54,175 bases of DNA from Candidatus Helarchaeota archaeon (GTDB taxonomy: Archaea; Asgardarchaeota; Lokiarchaeia; Helarchaeales; JABXJV01), in contig JABXJV010000039.1 in NCBI GenBank assembly GCA_013375355.1, forward strand, positions 1-54,175, in the 5' to 3' direction. A model generated the notes under the pieces. It saw nothing but the letters and a program-made list of their open reading frames with translations. It was not told where the DNA came from and made no database searches. The first letter of the stretch is position 1. Each line of letters starts with the position of its first letter. The position numbers and the translations under genes are program-made. This document shows positions 27,191 through 36,385 of this stretch, piece by piece.

Positions 27191-29044
27191 TCAGCGCATT
27201 TTTTTTACTAATTTTAATGCAGGATAAGTTGAAATGAGGGCAATAAGAAAGGATGATAAGAAAATACCAATTGCAATCAGAATTAATAAAATAAATGAGA
27301 AAATTTGAGTGTAAATTAAATAGAAAGTTATAAACGCGCCGATTATAATACCTAGAGCAGAAGGTAATAAGATTTCCATAAGAGATTGAATGAAAATTGT
27401 TTTTTTAATTAAGGAATATTTAGCCCCTAATGCTCTTAAAATCCTAAAATCTTTTAATTGTCTTTTAATTGAGAAATTTAAATGTGAACTTAAATTATAA
27501 AATATGATGCCAAATAGAATGAAGGGAAATATCAAAAAAGGTATCCAGAAGATGTTAGTGTAGGACAAATTATTGTTTAAAAACCAGTCTGTTCCAAGCA
27601 TAATATAATCATTTCCAAGATCTCTTAGTTCATCTGCTATTTCAATTAAACTTCCAAGGTGAAAAAATTTAATTAAAAGAAGATTATGATCGGTTATATT
27701 CGATATCTCTTGTAAATGATTAATATTCATGTATAATACATTACCACCATTAATAGGATCAGAACAGATACCTAAAACCTTATAAATAGGTATAAAATTT
27801 GGCGGTCCACCTTGAGGACCATGAATTAGTAAATGCTCTACACTACTATCATCAAATAAATTGCTCTCTAACCAATCACCTGAGGTAATAAAATAAGGTC
27901 CACTTAGATAAAGGACAAGTCGAAAAGGATTTCCTTCTATTAGATTTGTATTTGGAATAAAACGTTCTGGGTGAGCACCAATTATAAAACTACTAATAAT
28001 CCTAGTTTGACCGATTTGGTTGTATCCTACTATATGAGGAACTTCTTGCACGATATATTCCATAACTAACCGTGAATCGATTACAATTCCTGGAATCGAT
28101 GAAATATTTGGAATTACTGTAGAATCTAGGAGATACTTATTTCTTGTGTAATTCAAAGAAGAGCGAAGATGCATTTGATATAAGACCATACGCCCAGTAT
28201 ATTGAAAAACAACATCTTTATGACCTACTACAACAATATTTTCTCCATATGCGGCTTTTTGGTTATCTATTACAGTTTGTTTAAATAAGATTGAGCCCAT
28301 TAATGCGACAGAAATTAATATCATTCCCATTAGAATATTCAAAAATAACCGGTCAGATTTTTTTCTTTGGCGTTTAATGTTTCTTTTTGCAAAATTATAT
28401 GCAAGTCCAAATCTGAACTTTCGAGATTTGGTCTTTTTAGGTTTTAATAATTTTTCTTCAAGTTCTACATCATCTGATAATAATTTTGCCACACTTTTTC
28501 CATAAGTAAATATTACTTGTAATCCCCCAAATAACCAAGATAAAAATATATATAGAATAAATTGGGCTATTATACCAAGTATTGGGATATTATTCTGGAT
28601 AAAATACATAGATTTCATAAAAAAATAAAAAATTTCATATCCCAAAATTCCGAAAATTATCCCCAAAAAAACTCCAACAATTGCAACTATTAAAATTTCC
28701 CATAATAATACCGATTTAATAGTTTCTGGGATCCCTCCAATTGCTTTTATCGTTCCAATTTCTTTTTGTCTGCTTATTATCATTCCAGAAAAGATATTAA
28801 AGAAAATAAAGAATCCAGATATAAAGCCCATTACAATTATGATAAAATTATAACTCGCAATAAATTGAAAAAGCCAATTAGAAGAAATCATATTGAATAA
28901 ATCATATTCGAAATTTTCTCCTAAAATAAGTAAAAAAGTGATCAAACCATTTATTATAATAAGGGTTATAAGTGCAGCTTTAATTTCAGACCATCTATGT
29001 CTAAAATCCCGCTTTATATATTGCCTAATATTCACATTAACCAC
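27191..29044 (-). CDS. ABC transporter permease, FtsX/MacB type
   Basis: 617 residues. An N-terminal TM segment, then two close TM helices with the FtsX-type motif SRQKEIGTIKAIGGIPETIKS, a large extracellular domain (~260-480), and a C-terminal TM pair with KRQLKDFRILRALGAKYSLIKK. This duplicated coupling motif is characteristic of MacB/LolCE-type permeases, which act by mechanotransmission rather than by passage through a pore. The ATPase gene is directly upstream (25-base gap). Start is GTG. Substrate unknown, perhaps lipids or peptides at the surface. Confidence 0.85.
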   Translation of the reverse strand: MVNVNIRQYIKRDFRHRWSEIKAALITLIIINGLITFLLILGENFEYDLFNMISSNWLFQFIASYNFIIIVMGFISGFFIFFNIFSGMIISRQKEIGTIKAIGGIPETIKSVLLWEILIVAIVGVFLGIIFGILGYEIFYFFMKSMYFIQNNIPILGIIAQFILYIFLSWLFGGLQVIFTYGKSVAKLLSDDVELEEKLLKPKKTKSRKFRFGLAYNFAKRNIKRQRKKSDRLFLNILMGMILISVALMGSILFKQTVIDNQKAAYGENIVVVGHKDVVFQYTGRMVLYQMHLRSSLNYTRNKYLLDSTVIPNISSIPGIVIDSRLVMEYIVQEVPHIVGYNQIGQTRIISSFIIGAHPERFIPNTNLIEGNPFRLVLYLSGPYFITSGDWLESNLFDDSSVEHLLIHGPQGGPPNFIPIYKVLGICSDPINGGNVLYMNINHLQEISNITDHNLLLIKFFHLGSLIEIADELRDLGNDYIMLGTDWFLNNNLSYTNIFWIPFLIFPFILFGIIFYNLSSHLNFSIKRQLKDFRILRALGAKYSLIKKTIFIQSLMEILLPSALGIIIGAFITFYLIYTQIFSFILLILIAIGIFLSSFLIALISTYPALKLVKKMR

Positions 29045-29069
29045 AAATATTCAAAAAATTAACCGTTTT

Positions 29070-29777
29070 TTAAAAAAGATTTTCTAAAAGTGAAGATGGT
29101 TTTTCCTTTTTCAATTCACCTTCGTATAAATAAACAATTCTATCCGCTAATTTCAAAATTTGTTGATTATGAGTTACTACAATTATAGTTTTTTCTTTGG
29201 ATTTTGAATTATTAAGTAACGCAATAATTTTTTCCGAATTTAATTTATCCAAATTGGCTGTAGGCTCATCTGCTAGAATTATTGGTGGATCATTAACGAG
29301 AGCTCTTGCAAATGATATACGACGTTGTTCACCATTACTTAATTGAGATGGTAAATGTTCTGCCCGTTCTACAAGATTTACTAGATTCAACATTTTTAAT
29401 GCCCGTCTTTTAATACGCACTTCTTCAAATTCAAGAAAAAATAGAGGCAGCTCAATATTTTCTCTTGCTGTAAAAGTAGAAATTAAATTATAATCTTGAA
29501 AAACAATTCCTATATTCAGAGCTCTATAAAGAGTCATCCTTTCATCGTTTAAAGTTGAATATTTTTTGCCGAGAACTATAACTTCTCCTGAATCAGGCTT
29601 ATCTAGCCCAGCAATCATATTCAATAATGTAGTTTTTCCAGCACCGCTTGGACCACTTATGGCTAAAAATTCTCCTTCTCTAATTTTTAAATTAATATCT
29701 TTTAGAGCTGTAATTTTATTTGAATGGATTGTATAACTCTTATTTATTTCAGTTAATTGTATAATGTCATCTTCCAA
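29070..29777 (-). CDS. ABC transporter ATP-binding protein, LolD/MacB type
   Basis: 235 residues. Walker A GPSGAGKTT near residue 42, Q-loop VFQDYNL, signature LSNGEQRRISFARAL (LSGGQ variant with N), Walker B IILADEPTANLD and the H-loop VVTHN are all present, so an active ATPase is expected. Pairs with the FtsX-type permease that follows. Start TTG with GGAG about 11 nt upstream. Confidence 0.92.
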   Translation of the reverse strand: MEDDIIQLTEINKSYTIHSNKITALKDINLKIREGEFLAISGPSGAGKTTLLNMIAGLDKPDSGEVIVLGKKYSTLNDERMTLYRALNIGIVFQDYNLISTFTARENIELPLFFLEFEEVRIKRRALKMLNLVNLVERAEHLPSQLSNGEQRRISFARALVNDPPIILADEPTANLDKLNSEKIIALLNNSKSKEKTIIVVTHNQQILKLADRIVYLYEGELKKEKPSSLLENLF

Positions 29778-29815
29778 AGTGTTTAAAACTCCAAAAAATT
29801 TAAAAATAAGGGTAA

Positions 29816-30685
29816 TTAGCTAATAAAATTTATTACTTCACCCTGAATACCTATTTTTTTCAATATTTCCTCTGCTTCATTAATTATATTCTTTACTAAA
29901 TCCTCAGCTGAAATTATTTTATCAATTGTTCCTGCTGCCATGGAAATAGGGCTCATTTTAGGACGATCTGACTCAAAATGACAAACTGATTTAATCATTT
30001 TTGGATCAAAAGAATCTGCATTAATGATGTTTTGTTTCCAATTATCATCAATTGGGCTTTCTTTAGTAGCAAGAAATGCTGTGCATAAATGAACGGCTTG
30101 TGCACCCAAGATTAATGAAGCTAAGAATCCTTTTCCATCACTAATTCCACCCGATGCTATGAAAGGAATTTTTAGCAGTCTATTTGCATTTACCATGTTA
30201 ATGAACAGAGTATTCTGTTTTGGATTTTTAAGTCCACCACCTTCAAGTCCAGTTAATATTATCGCATCAGCCCCCATCTTTACCCCACTGAAAGCATGTT
30301 TCATTGTGGTTACCTTATGAATCCAATTCATACCATATTCTCGAGATTCTTTGCCAAATGCCTCTATTTTAGCTGCAGCTGTAATTATTGTTTTTATTCC
30401 CTCTTCACTTAATATCTCGAGATATCTATAAAATGGATGAGTTAGTTCTATTTTACTAGGGGCTGTAAAATTTACTCCGAATGGATGATTTGTAATTTTT
30501 TTAATTTTCAAAATTGCATTTCTGAAATCATCTTCGTCTTTAAAATAAGAAGCTGTTAAGATTCCAAAGCCGCCTGCTTTACTTACTGCAGCTGTTAATT
30601 CTGTATCATCATGTCTTGCAAATGCGCCTAACATAATGGGATATTTACATCCTAACATTTCAGTAATTTTTGTTTTCCATTTCAA
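29816..30685 (-). CDS. Nitronate monooxygenase / FabK-like FMN oxidoreductase
   Basis: TIM-barrel flavoprotein of the NMO/2-nitropropane dioxygenase family: YPIMLGAFARHDDTELTAAVS, AGGFGILTASYF, GVNFTAPS, and FMN phosphate-binding IPFIASGGISDGKG followed by LGAQAVHLCTAFLATKES. The usual E-A-G-G-H segment with the catalytic His reads GLEGGGLKN, so the His is missing and the reaction may differ. About 289 residues, short for the family. Start chosen as the TTG at 30685 because AGGTGA is 5 nt upstream; the GTG at 30694 lies inside that site. Confidence 0.78.
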   Translation of the reverse strand: MKWKTKITEMLGCKYPIMLGAFARHDDTELTAAVSKAGGFGILTASYFKDEDDFRNAILKIKKITNHPFGVNFTAPSKIELTHPFYRYLEILSEEGIKTIITAAAKIEAFGKESREYGMNWIHKVTTMKHAFSGVKMGADAIILTGLEGGGLKNPKQNTLFINMVNANRLLKIPFIASGGISDGKGFLASLILGAQAVHLCTAFLATKESPIDDNWKQNIINADSFDPKMIKSVCHFESDRPKMSPISMAAGTIDKIISAEDLVKNIINEAEEILKKIGIQGEVINFIS

Positions 30686-30719
30686 ATTAGTCACCTTTTG
30701 TAAAAATAGAAAAAAAGAA

Positions 30720-31610
30720 TTAAATCATTTTTGCAGTTTTCAAACCTTTTTGATACCAATCACCAAACATATTAGAAAATGCTTCTAACTCTTGTTCACT
30801 TGCACCTGAAAGTACTTTTTGTAATTCTATTTTCATCGCGTTAATCAAACCTTCTGTAGTTGGGTTTTCATTCCATTTGGAAATCAATAAGTCTTTCCAA
30901 TAATAATAGAATTTCTTTGCTTCATCTGGATATTTTTTTGCCATATCTTCTGTTATATAGCCAAAATGTGCTGGGGAAATTGTAGCATAATCTATTTTTT
31001 TAATTTTATCAATTGTTGAAAGTAATTTCTTTTCTGAAAATTCTGGCGGCATTATTGGAGCCATAAAAAGTTCTTCTGACGGTTTATAACCTAAAGAATC
31101 ACCTAAAAATAAATTTTTATTCTCTTGATCAAAGATTGAAATGCTACAATTTGTATGACCTGGAGTCTCAAAAATCTTTAATTCTATGCCTCCTATATCA
31201 ATAACATCATTTTCTTTTAAAGGAGTAAATTCATCAATAGGTTTTAATTTTGGAGAAAATTCTGAAAACCATTTATTAAATTCTTGTTGGTTTTTAAGTG
31301 ATTCCAAACCCTTATGAGAAGCCATTATCTCTAGTTCTGGTAACTTTTTTTTAATTTTGTTTGTTCCTCCACTATGATCCCAGTGAGAATGTGTTAGAAT
31401 AAGTATATCAGGTATTAAATTCAAGGCTGTTAGCTTTTTAACTATCCCTCTGGCTTCCGATGAACCTGAAGCATCGATTAAAACTTTCTTTTTTGTCCCA
31501 ACGACCAAATAACAAGCCATACTTCCTTCTCTTCCAAATAACATTGAGTCAATTAAATAAGTGTTGTCGTTTATTTTTCCTTCTTCTTTTATCCATCCCA
31601 ATCTAAACAC
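30720..31610 (-). CDS. MBL-fold metallo-hydrolase
   Basis: 296 residues. The motif LTHSHWDHSGG (HxHxDH), PGHTNCS, FLGDS and SPAHFG supply the metal ligands. It resembles the MBL enzyme at 24846 in length, order of motifs and helical C-terminus. Substrate unknown. The start is GTG at 31610 or TTG at 31601; GGTG before the latter makes TTG plausible. Lies 10 bases after the small helical gene, likely one operon from 32431 down to 29816. Confidence 0.85.
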   Translation of the reverse strand: MFRLGWIKEEGKINDNTYLIDSMLFGREGSMACYLVVGTKKKVLIDASGSSEARGIVKKLTALNLIPDILILTHSHWDHSGGTNKIKKKLPELEIMASHKGLESLKNQQEFNKWFSEFSPKLKPIDEFTPLKENDVIDIGGIELKIFETPGHTNCSISIFDQENKNLFLGDSLGYKPSEELFMAPIMPPEFSEKKLLSTIDKIKKIDYATISPAHFGYITEDMAKKYPDEAKKFYYYWKDLLISKWNENPTTEGLINAMKIELQKVLSGASEQELEAFSNMFGDWYQKGLKTAKMI

Positions 31611-31620
31611 CGTTTTTTAT

Positions 31621-31854
31621 TTAATGCGTGATAATATGTTCATCTAAAATTTGAGCTTGATCTTTAACATGTTTTTTAAGAATATTTATAATTTGGTTTC
31701 TTAGTTTATTATGAGAAATTTGACACTGTTCAGGTACCTCCATGGATTTTCGGGCTATTTTTGATGTATTTTCTGTTATTTGTAATGCTTCAGCTGCGAT
31801 AATGCTGTTTAAAACTAAGATATCTTTTAACAATTCTTTAATTTCATCAGCCAT
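31621..31854 (-). CDS. Small helical protein of unknown function
   Basis: 77 residues, all helical by composition, with no cysteine or charged motif I recognise (ELLKDILVLNSIIAAEALQ, SHNKLRNQIINILKKH). It sits between the flavodoxin-like gene (10-base gap) and the MBL gene (10-base gap) on the same strand, so is probably part of that operon. Partner or subunit role is a guess. Confidence 0.7.
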   Translation of the reverse strand: MADEIKELLKDILVLNSIIAAEALQITENTSKIARKSMEVPEQCQISHNKLRNQIINILKKHVKDQAQILDEHIITH

Positions 31855-31864
31855 TTTTAATCAA

Positions 31865-32431
31865 CTATTTAAATAATTGCAGAACTAATGATTCTACTTT
31901 TTTTGCTAAATTTATAACGGTTTTTAAGCCAACCTCATCTTTTTCAGCGGGCTCATGGGCCAGACCTCCAAAATGAGCAGTTTCTTGGTCACTAACAATT
32001 AGGCATTCATGAATCAAAAATGCACTTTGAATTGATCTGGCAACTAATTCTTGACCTCCATTTCTGGAACGACCTACGGCTATGACTCCAACCACTTTAT
32101 TTTTTAATGCCATTTTATGACGTCTTAATACTAAAGTACGGTCAATTAAGGCTTTGCATTGAGCAGACATGTTTCCGAAGTATACCGGACTTCCAATAAT
32201 AATACCATTACAATTTTTCAAAGATTGATAAATTGTCTGCATGCCATCTTGGATATTACATTCCGGGTTTTCTTTGCACGCATCACAACTTGTACAAGGT
32301 TTTACTTCTAATTCAGCTAAGGAAATAAATTCTGTTTCACAATTCTTAATATTCTTTAAAGCTTCTTTAATTAAAAATTCCGTATTTTTATTCTTACGAG
32401 GACTTGTCGAAATACCTAAAATTTTAGCCAT
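31865..32431 (-). CDS. Iron-sulfur flavoprotein, NADPH-dependent FMN reductase fold
   Basis: 188 residues. Flavodoxin-like start KILGISTSPRKNKNTEFL binds FMN phosphate. The cysteine set PCTSCDACKENPECNIQDGM near residues 46-65 matches the compact [4Fe-4S] motif of archaeal iron-sulfur flavoproteins (Isf). GIIIGSPVYFGNMSAQCKALIDR follows, as in the family. Isf proteins move electrons between ferredoxin and acceptors such as oxygen or peroxide. AGGTGA 8 nt before ATG supports the start. First gene of the run to 29816. Confidence 0.9.
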   Translation of the reverse strand: MAKILGISTSPRKNKNTEFLIKEALKNIKNCETEFISLAELEVKPCTSCDACKENPECNIQDGMQTIYQSLKNCNGIIIGSPVYFGNMSAQCKALIDRTLVLRRHKMALKNKVVGVIAVGRSRNGGQELVARSIQSAFLIHECLIVSDQETAHFGGLAHEPAEKDEVGLKTVINLAKKVESLVLQLFK

Positions 32432-32580
32432 TTATATTTCACCTTTGAAATTTTAATTCTAAATATCAAATATTAAAAAGAATTAATTTTTAATTTCTTT
32501 GCTAATTTGGACTATAAAATATTGTTCGGAATAAAAATAGAGGAGGTTAAAATTATTTTTAAATTAAAAATTAAGATTAT

Positions 32581-33369
32581 TTAACGTTTTAATAAGTCTA
32601 ATGCAACTTTTGCGGCTTGTTTTCCACTAATGAGCATACCTCCAAAAATAGGACCCATTCGAGGGGAGCCAAGTACAGCATTTGCTGCCATTCCAGCTAC
32701 AATTAAGCCAGGATAAACTTCAATAGTGTTTTCAATGAGGGCTTTTTCTCCGATTTCTGCCCACATTGGTAATTCTCCAAGTATCTTACCAGATGAAGTC
32801 TTCAGAGTAGCGCCGGGAATTTTGTCAAGAACAATATGGCATATTTCGGCAGCATGTCCCGTGGCGTCAATTACTAATTTTGCACGGATTGTTATGGGAT
32901 CTACATGTAATTTAGCTAATTCAACTGCGCTCCAATTAAGTACAAAGCCAGTTATTCTCTTATCCTCTCCTCTTATCATAACATCTTCTACTGAAATTAA
33001 GTTGAAGATTTTAGCACCAGCATCAATTGCCCCACTTGTTATTTTGGCAACAGATTCAATAGAATCTGCACAATAATAATTAGGCTCATATTGAGTTGTT
33101 TTAATTTTATATTCTTCTAAAATCTGTTTGCCCTCTTTTTGTACAACAATAATAGGCATCATCGCACCTCCTCCATGCATACCTCCGCCTACGGATAACT
33201 TACGTTCGAAGACTACAGTTTTCACATTATTTTCTGCAAGTTCTTTAGCAGCAACCATTCCTGCAGGTCCAGCACCTGCTATAGCAACGTCCACATCAGT
33301 GTGTTCTATGAATATCTTTGAAAAGTTTTCAATTATTGCTTTAGTTATGGTAACTTCATCCAATTTCAT
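32581..33369 (-). CDS. thi4: Thi4 family thiazole synthase, archaeal sulfide-dependent type
   Basis: 262 residues. FAD/NAD-binding GAGPAGMVAAKEL near residue 31, FERK, GGGMHGGGAMMP and the C-terminal GMAANAVLGSPRMGPIFGGMLISG are Thi4 hallmarks. The enzyme makes the ADP-thiazole precursor of thiamine from NAD and glycine. In yeast Thi4 a Cys at this site donates its own sulfur; here the equivalent position is His155 (AKLHVDP), as in the catalytic, sulfide-using methanogen enzyme. The THUMP-less ThiI-like gene lies 30 bases upstream on the same strand, suggesting an operon. Confidence 0.93.
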   Translation of the reverse strand: MKLDEVTITKAIIENFSKIFIEHTDVDVAIAGAGPAGMVAAKELAENNVKTVVFERKLSVGGGMHGGGAMMPIIVVQKEGKQILEEYKIKTTQYEPNYYCADSIESVAKITSGAIDAGAKIFNLISVEDVMIRGEDKRITGFVLNWSAVELAKLHVDPITIRAKLVIDATGHAAEICHIVLDKIPGATLKTSSGKILGELPMWAEIGEKALIENTIEVYPGLIVAGMAANAVLGSPRMGPIFGGMLISGKQAAKVALDLLKR

Positions 33370-33399
33370 GATTGATCAATCTCGTTTTTGAAACTTAAA

Positions 33400-34053
33400 T
33401 CAGAAATACAATATTTTGGCAGATTTTAAACTATGTTGAATTAAATCTTTTATATTAATTTTTTCTTCTATTTCTCGAATTTTATCCAAATTTGCATATG
33501 TCACGGGATATTTAGGATTGGCTGTGCAAGTATATGCCCTTTGAATAGATGCCTTATAAGTTCCTATTTTTTTAGCAATATCTTCTATTTCTAATTTAAA
33601 TAATGCTATCAGAGGTTGAATAATTAAAAAATCTCCAATAGCATCCTTCATTACATTTAAGTTCATTGGAGTTTGGCTTGCTTTTTCTCCTAAGCTTTCA
33701 CCAGTAACAATTGCTCTTGCACCTTCCTTGAATGCAACTTCTCTAGCTATTCGATACATCATCCGTCTACAAAGCACACAAATATTTTTTCCTGCATTAC
33801 TCTTTTGTAATTCATTAATTATGAAATTATGATCAATTAAATACGTTTTAATTTGCTCTTTAATAAATTCTGTTAATATTTCAATAAGTTTAAGAACCCC
33901 GTTCTTTAGAATTTTATCAGAAAGCGGGTCAGAAGGGGATTTATGAAAGTGGAGTATAATAGGAATATACTCTTTTTTTAGCATAAGATAGCAAGCAACT
34001 GGTGAGTCTGTTCCACCAGACATTAAACAAACAAATTTTTCTTTTTCAATCAT
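33400..34053 (-). CDS. ThiI-like sulfurtransferase without THUMP domain
   Basis: 217 residues, only the C-terminal half of ThiI. The PP-loop SGGTDSPVA (residues 12-20) binds ATP. The CxxC at Cys92-Cys95 (CVLCRRMMYRIA) and Cys176 (YTCTANPKYPVT) correspond to the cysteines that bind an Fe-S cluster in methanogen ThiI. The NFLD and THUMP domains that bind tRNA for 4-thiouridine synthesis are absent. With Thi4 immediately downstream, a role in providing sulfur for thiazole is likely (inference). Start ATG. Confidence 0.85.
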   Translation of the reverse strand: MIEKEKFVCLMSGGTDSPVACYLMLKKEYIPIILHFHKSPSDPLSDKILKNGVLKLIEILTEFIKEQIKTYLIDHNFIINELQKSNAGKNICVLCRRMMYRIAREVAFKEGARAIVTGESLGEKASQTPMNLNVMKDAIGDFLIIQPLIALFKLEIEDIAKKIGTYKASIQRAYTCTANPKYPVTYANLDKIREIEEKINIKDLIQHSLKSAKILYF

Positions 34054-34166
34054 TACCCTAATCCTTAACTTTAAAATTAAATTTTACGTTGCTTTAATTA
34101 GCAAACAAATTTCTTAAAAATAACTATTAAGAATTTTTAAAGAATCTCAGTAAAGGTTTTGATTTT

Positions 34167-34973
34167 TTGGATAAAAGTATTCTCAAAAAAATTGATAAAG
34201 TCCATGATATTCTAAAAAATAAAAAAGTTCTAATTGCTTACTCTGGTGGAGTGGATAGTAGTACAATTTCCAGTTTAGCAAAAGATGTTAGTGATAGAGT
34301 TCTAGCAGTTACTGTAAATTCACAACTAATGACCAACGGAGAATTAAAAGATGCTAATGATACTGCAAAAGAAATTGGTATCGAGTGGAAGGTAATAGAT
34401 GTTGATGTATTATCTAATGAAAAATTTGTTGAAAATCCACCAGATAGATGTTATTATTGTAAGATAGAAATCTTAAATAAAATATTAGCCGTTGCCAAAG
34501 AAGAAAGTTTAGAACTTATTATTGATGGAACAAATGCAGACGATTTAGAAGACCATAGACCGGGACACGTAGCACTTTTGGAATTAAATGTTAGATCTCC
34601 TTTAGCTGAAGCTGGGCTAAGGAAAAATGAAATTAGGGAGATAGCAAAATTTCGAGGTTTAAAAGTTTGGGAAAGACCTTCAATGGCATGTTTAGCTTCA
34701 CGTATACCTTATGGAAAAGAAGTAACAGCTGAAAAATTAAAAATTATTGAAAAAGCCGAGAATGTCATCAAACATAAAGCTCGAGTTAAGGTAGTAAGAG
34801 TTAGATGCTATGATGATTTAGCAAAAATAGAAATTGGAAAGAATGAGATGAATAAAATATATTCAGAAGAAATTATTAAGGAAATAACCGAATATTTAAA
34901 GAGTTTAGGATTTAAATATGTGACATTGGATTTAGAAGGATATAGATCCGGTGCTTTGGACGAGGTTCTCTGA
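34167..34973 (+). CDS. larE: LarE-type ATP-dependent sulfur transferase
   Basis: 268 residues. PP-loop AYSGGVDSS near residue 24, the DRCYYCK motif, IIDGTNADDLEDHRPG, and the PSMACLASRIPYG segment with Cys175, equivalent to the sacrificial Cys176 of Lactobacillus LarE. LarE adds sulfur to the carboxylates of pyridinium dicarboxylate mononucleotide for the nickel-pincer cofactor of lactate racemase-type enzymes. The partner genes larB and larC are not in the window, so the substrate may differ. Start TTG. Divergent from the ThiI-like gene. Confidence 0.88.
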   Translation: MDKSILKKIDKVHDILKNKKVLIAYSGGVDSSTISSLAKDVSDRVLAVTVNSQLMTNGELKDANDTAKEIGIEWKVIDVDVLSNEKFVENPPDRCYYCKIEILNKILAVAKEESLELIIDGTNADDLEDHRPGHVALLELNVRSPLAEAGLRKNEIREIAKFRGLKVWERPSMACLASRIPYGKEVTAEKLKIIEKAENVIKHKARVKVVRVRCYDDLAKIEIGKNEMNKIYSEEIIKEITEYLKSLGFKYVTLDLEGYRSGALDEVL

Positions 34974-34986
34974 AAATATAAGGCAT

Positions 34987-35850
34987 CTAAATAAAGGGCT
35001 GCGGAGGTTTTATTTCCCCTACTATTAATGCCGAAGGACTTTTTTTACTCTCTTTTTCTCTATAATCCAGTAGTTGTTGACCAATTTTAGAAAATGCTAA
35101 AACAGGAATTACTTTTCCATAGACTTTTCGAGCCTTTTTGGCTACAATTTCTCTCATAACTTTAGAACTACATGTTTGTGCAAAATCTAGCTGCAATATA
35201 TAAGGAACTATGTCCTCGGTAATACCAGTAGAGTGCATTCCACAAACTATGGCTTTTGTATCATATTTTTTTTCGAGGTCACGAATTTTTTCAATATCTT
35301 TTGCCATTGCTGCAGGAATAGTAACTCCAACTTTTTTATAACCCAATTGAAATGCTTTTTCTAAGCCTGCTATTTGATCTATTGTAGCGTTTTCAGGATC
35401 AAGGACCGTTGCACCTAATTCCTTTAATCTAGATATTACTTCAGGTATTGGAGTTGTTGAGATAAGCGCATTCATTGCAATTCCAATACCTTGAACGATT
35501 TCTGGGTTATCAGTGATAACTGTGCCAGCTCCATCACATGGCTCTATCATACAATCAATTAAACGATTTTGTAATGCAGTTGTAAATGTTTCTGATGCCC
35601 CAAGTCCGACTCCGAAAACTTTTGAGACTAATATCCTATTAGGAGTACATAAACGGGAAATCGATCTTATTTTATTTTCAAGATGTTTTTTAACTGTTTC
35701 TTTTGTATGGTAAGTTGTTCCAAGCATACGTTCATGTAGAGGACAATATTTTATTAATGGTTCAGTTTCAACTGCGATTACTTTTCCGTTACTAACGATT
35801 ACACGAGCTTTAGCTAATTCCCAAACATGTCGATCCTCTTTTTTAGACAA
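34987..35850 (-). CDS. Methanogenesis marker protein 8 (DUF2099)
   Basis: 287 residues. The N-terminus (HVWELAKARVIVSNGKV) followed by LIKYCPLHERMLG, and the segments VSKVFGVGLGASETF, IEPCDGAGTVITDNPEIVQGIG and CGMHSTGIT, match the marker-8 family found in all methanogens and some other archaea. Function unknown; the conserved Cys residues suggest a metal or Fe-S role. A gap of 13 bases separates it from the convergent larE. Start TTG, with a weak GTGAT upstream. Its presence in a non-methanogen context is notable. Confidence 0.85.
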   Translation of the reverse strand: MSKKEDRHVWELAKARVIVSNGKVIAVETEPLIKYCPLHERMLGTTYHTKETVKKHLENKIRSISRLCTPNRILVSKVFGVGLGASETFTTALQNRLIDCMIEPCDGAGTVITDNPEIVQGIGIAMNALISTTPIPEVISRLKELGATVLDPENATIDQIAGLEKAFQLGYKKVGVTIPAAMAKDIEKIRDLEKKYDTKAIVCGMHSTGITEDIVPYILQLDFAQTCSSKVMREIVAKKARKVYGKVIPVLAFSKIGQQLLDYREKESKKSPSALIVGEIKPPQPFI

Positions 35851-36021
35851 TTATATCACTTTAAAGATTAATTAAGTAAGAGATTTTTTAATAATTAGTT
35901 TGATACAAATAACAAATAATTAGTAACAGAGAAATTTTATTTTTAGAATTATTTATTGATATATAATCAATTATTTCAGTATTATTTAATTATGTAAAAT
36001 ATCGAGATAATTTAATAAGAG

Positions 36022-36351
36022 GTGGTTGAAATCGGGAAAATAACTTTGTTTAAAGGTGTAATTCGTGGAACTGCAACTTCAAATTTGGAGGGGTGTAGTT
36101 TCGTCATTAAAATAGATGATATTATTGAAGGTTTACCAGAAGAATTTGTAGTTTATTCTTCTAGTTTAAGATCAGCATATGATAGGCAATCTGGGGGTAG
36201 TAAAAGAACCTTAAGCACTCAAATTAGACAAGGAGATTCATTAGTAATAGAAGGCGAAATAATTCAAGAATTCATAGGAAATGAAAATCTTGAACTTATA
36301 AGAATGGGAGCGGATCATATCTATAATATAACGTTAAAATGTGGTTTTTAG
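36022..36351 (+). CDS. Small beta-rich protein of unknown function
   Basis: 109 residues. Strand-rich pattern (KITLFKGVIRGTATS, CSFVIKIDDI, EEFVVYSSSL, QIRQGDSLVIEGEIIQEF, ELIRMGADHIYNI) suggests an OB-type barrel, as in single-strand or membrane-protein NfeD-like folds, but I cannot place it. Start uncertain: GTG at 36022 lies inside a strong AGAGGTGG site, and no standard start falls 5-8 nt after it; the next candidate is TTG 36046. Confidence 0.65.
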   Translation: MVEIGKITLFKGVIRGTATSNLEGCSFVIKIDDIIEGLPEEFVVYSSSLRSAYDRQSGGSKRTLSTQIRQGDSLVIEGEIIQEFIGNENLELIRMGADHIYNITLKCGF

Positions 36352-36385
36352 GTATTCAACTATTTAAAAAAATCGAAATATATTT

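Noticed and set aside
32541..32549. Strong AGGAGG site on the plus strand
   Set aside because: No start codon or open frame follows it; both flanking genes are on the other strand.
34054..34166. TPP riboswitch before the ThiI/Thi4 operon
   Set aside because: Looked for the conserved CTGAGA and ACCTGATCTGG-type elements; neither is present.
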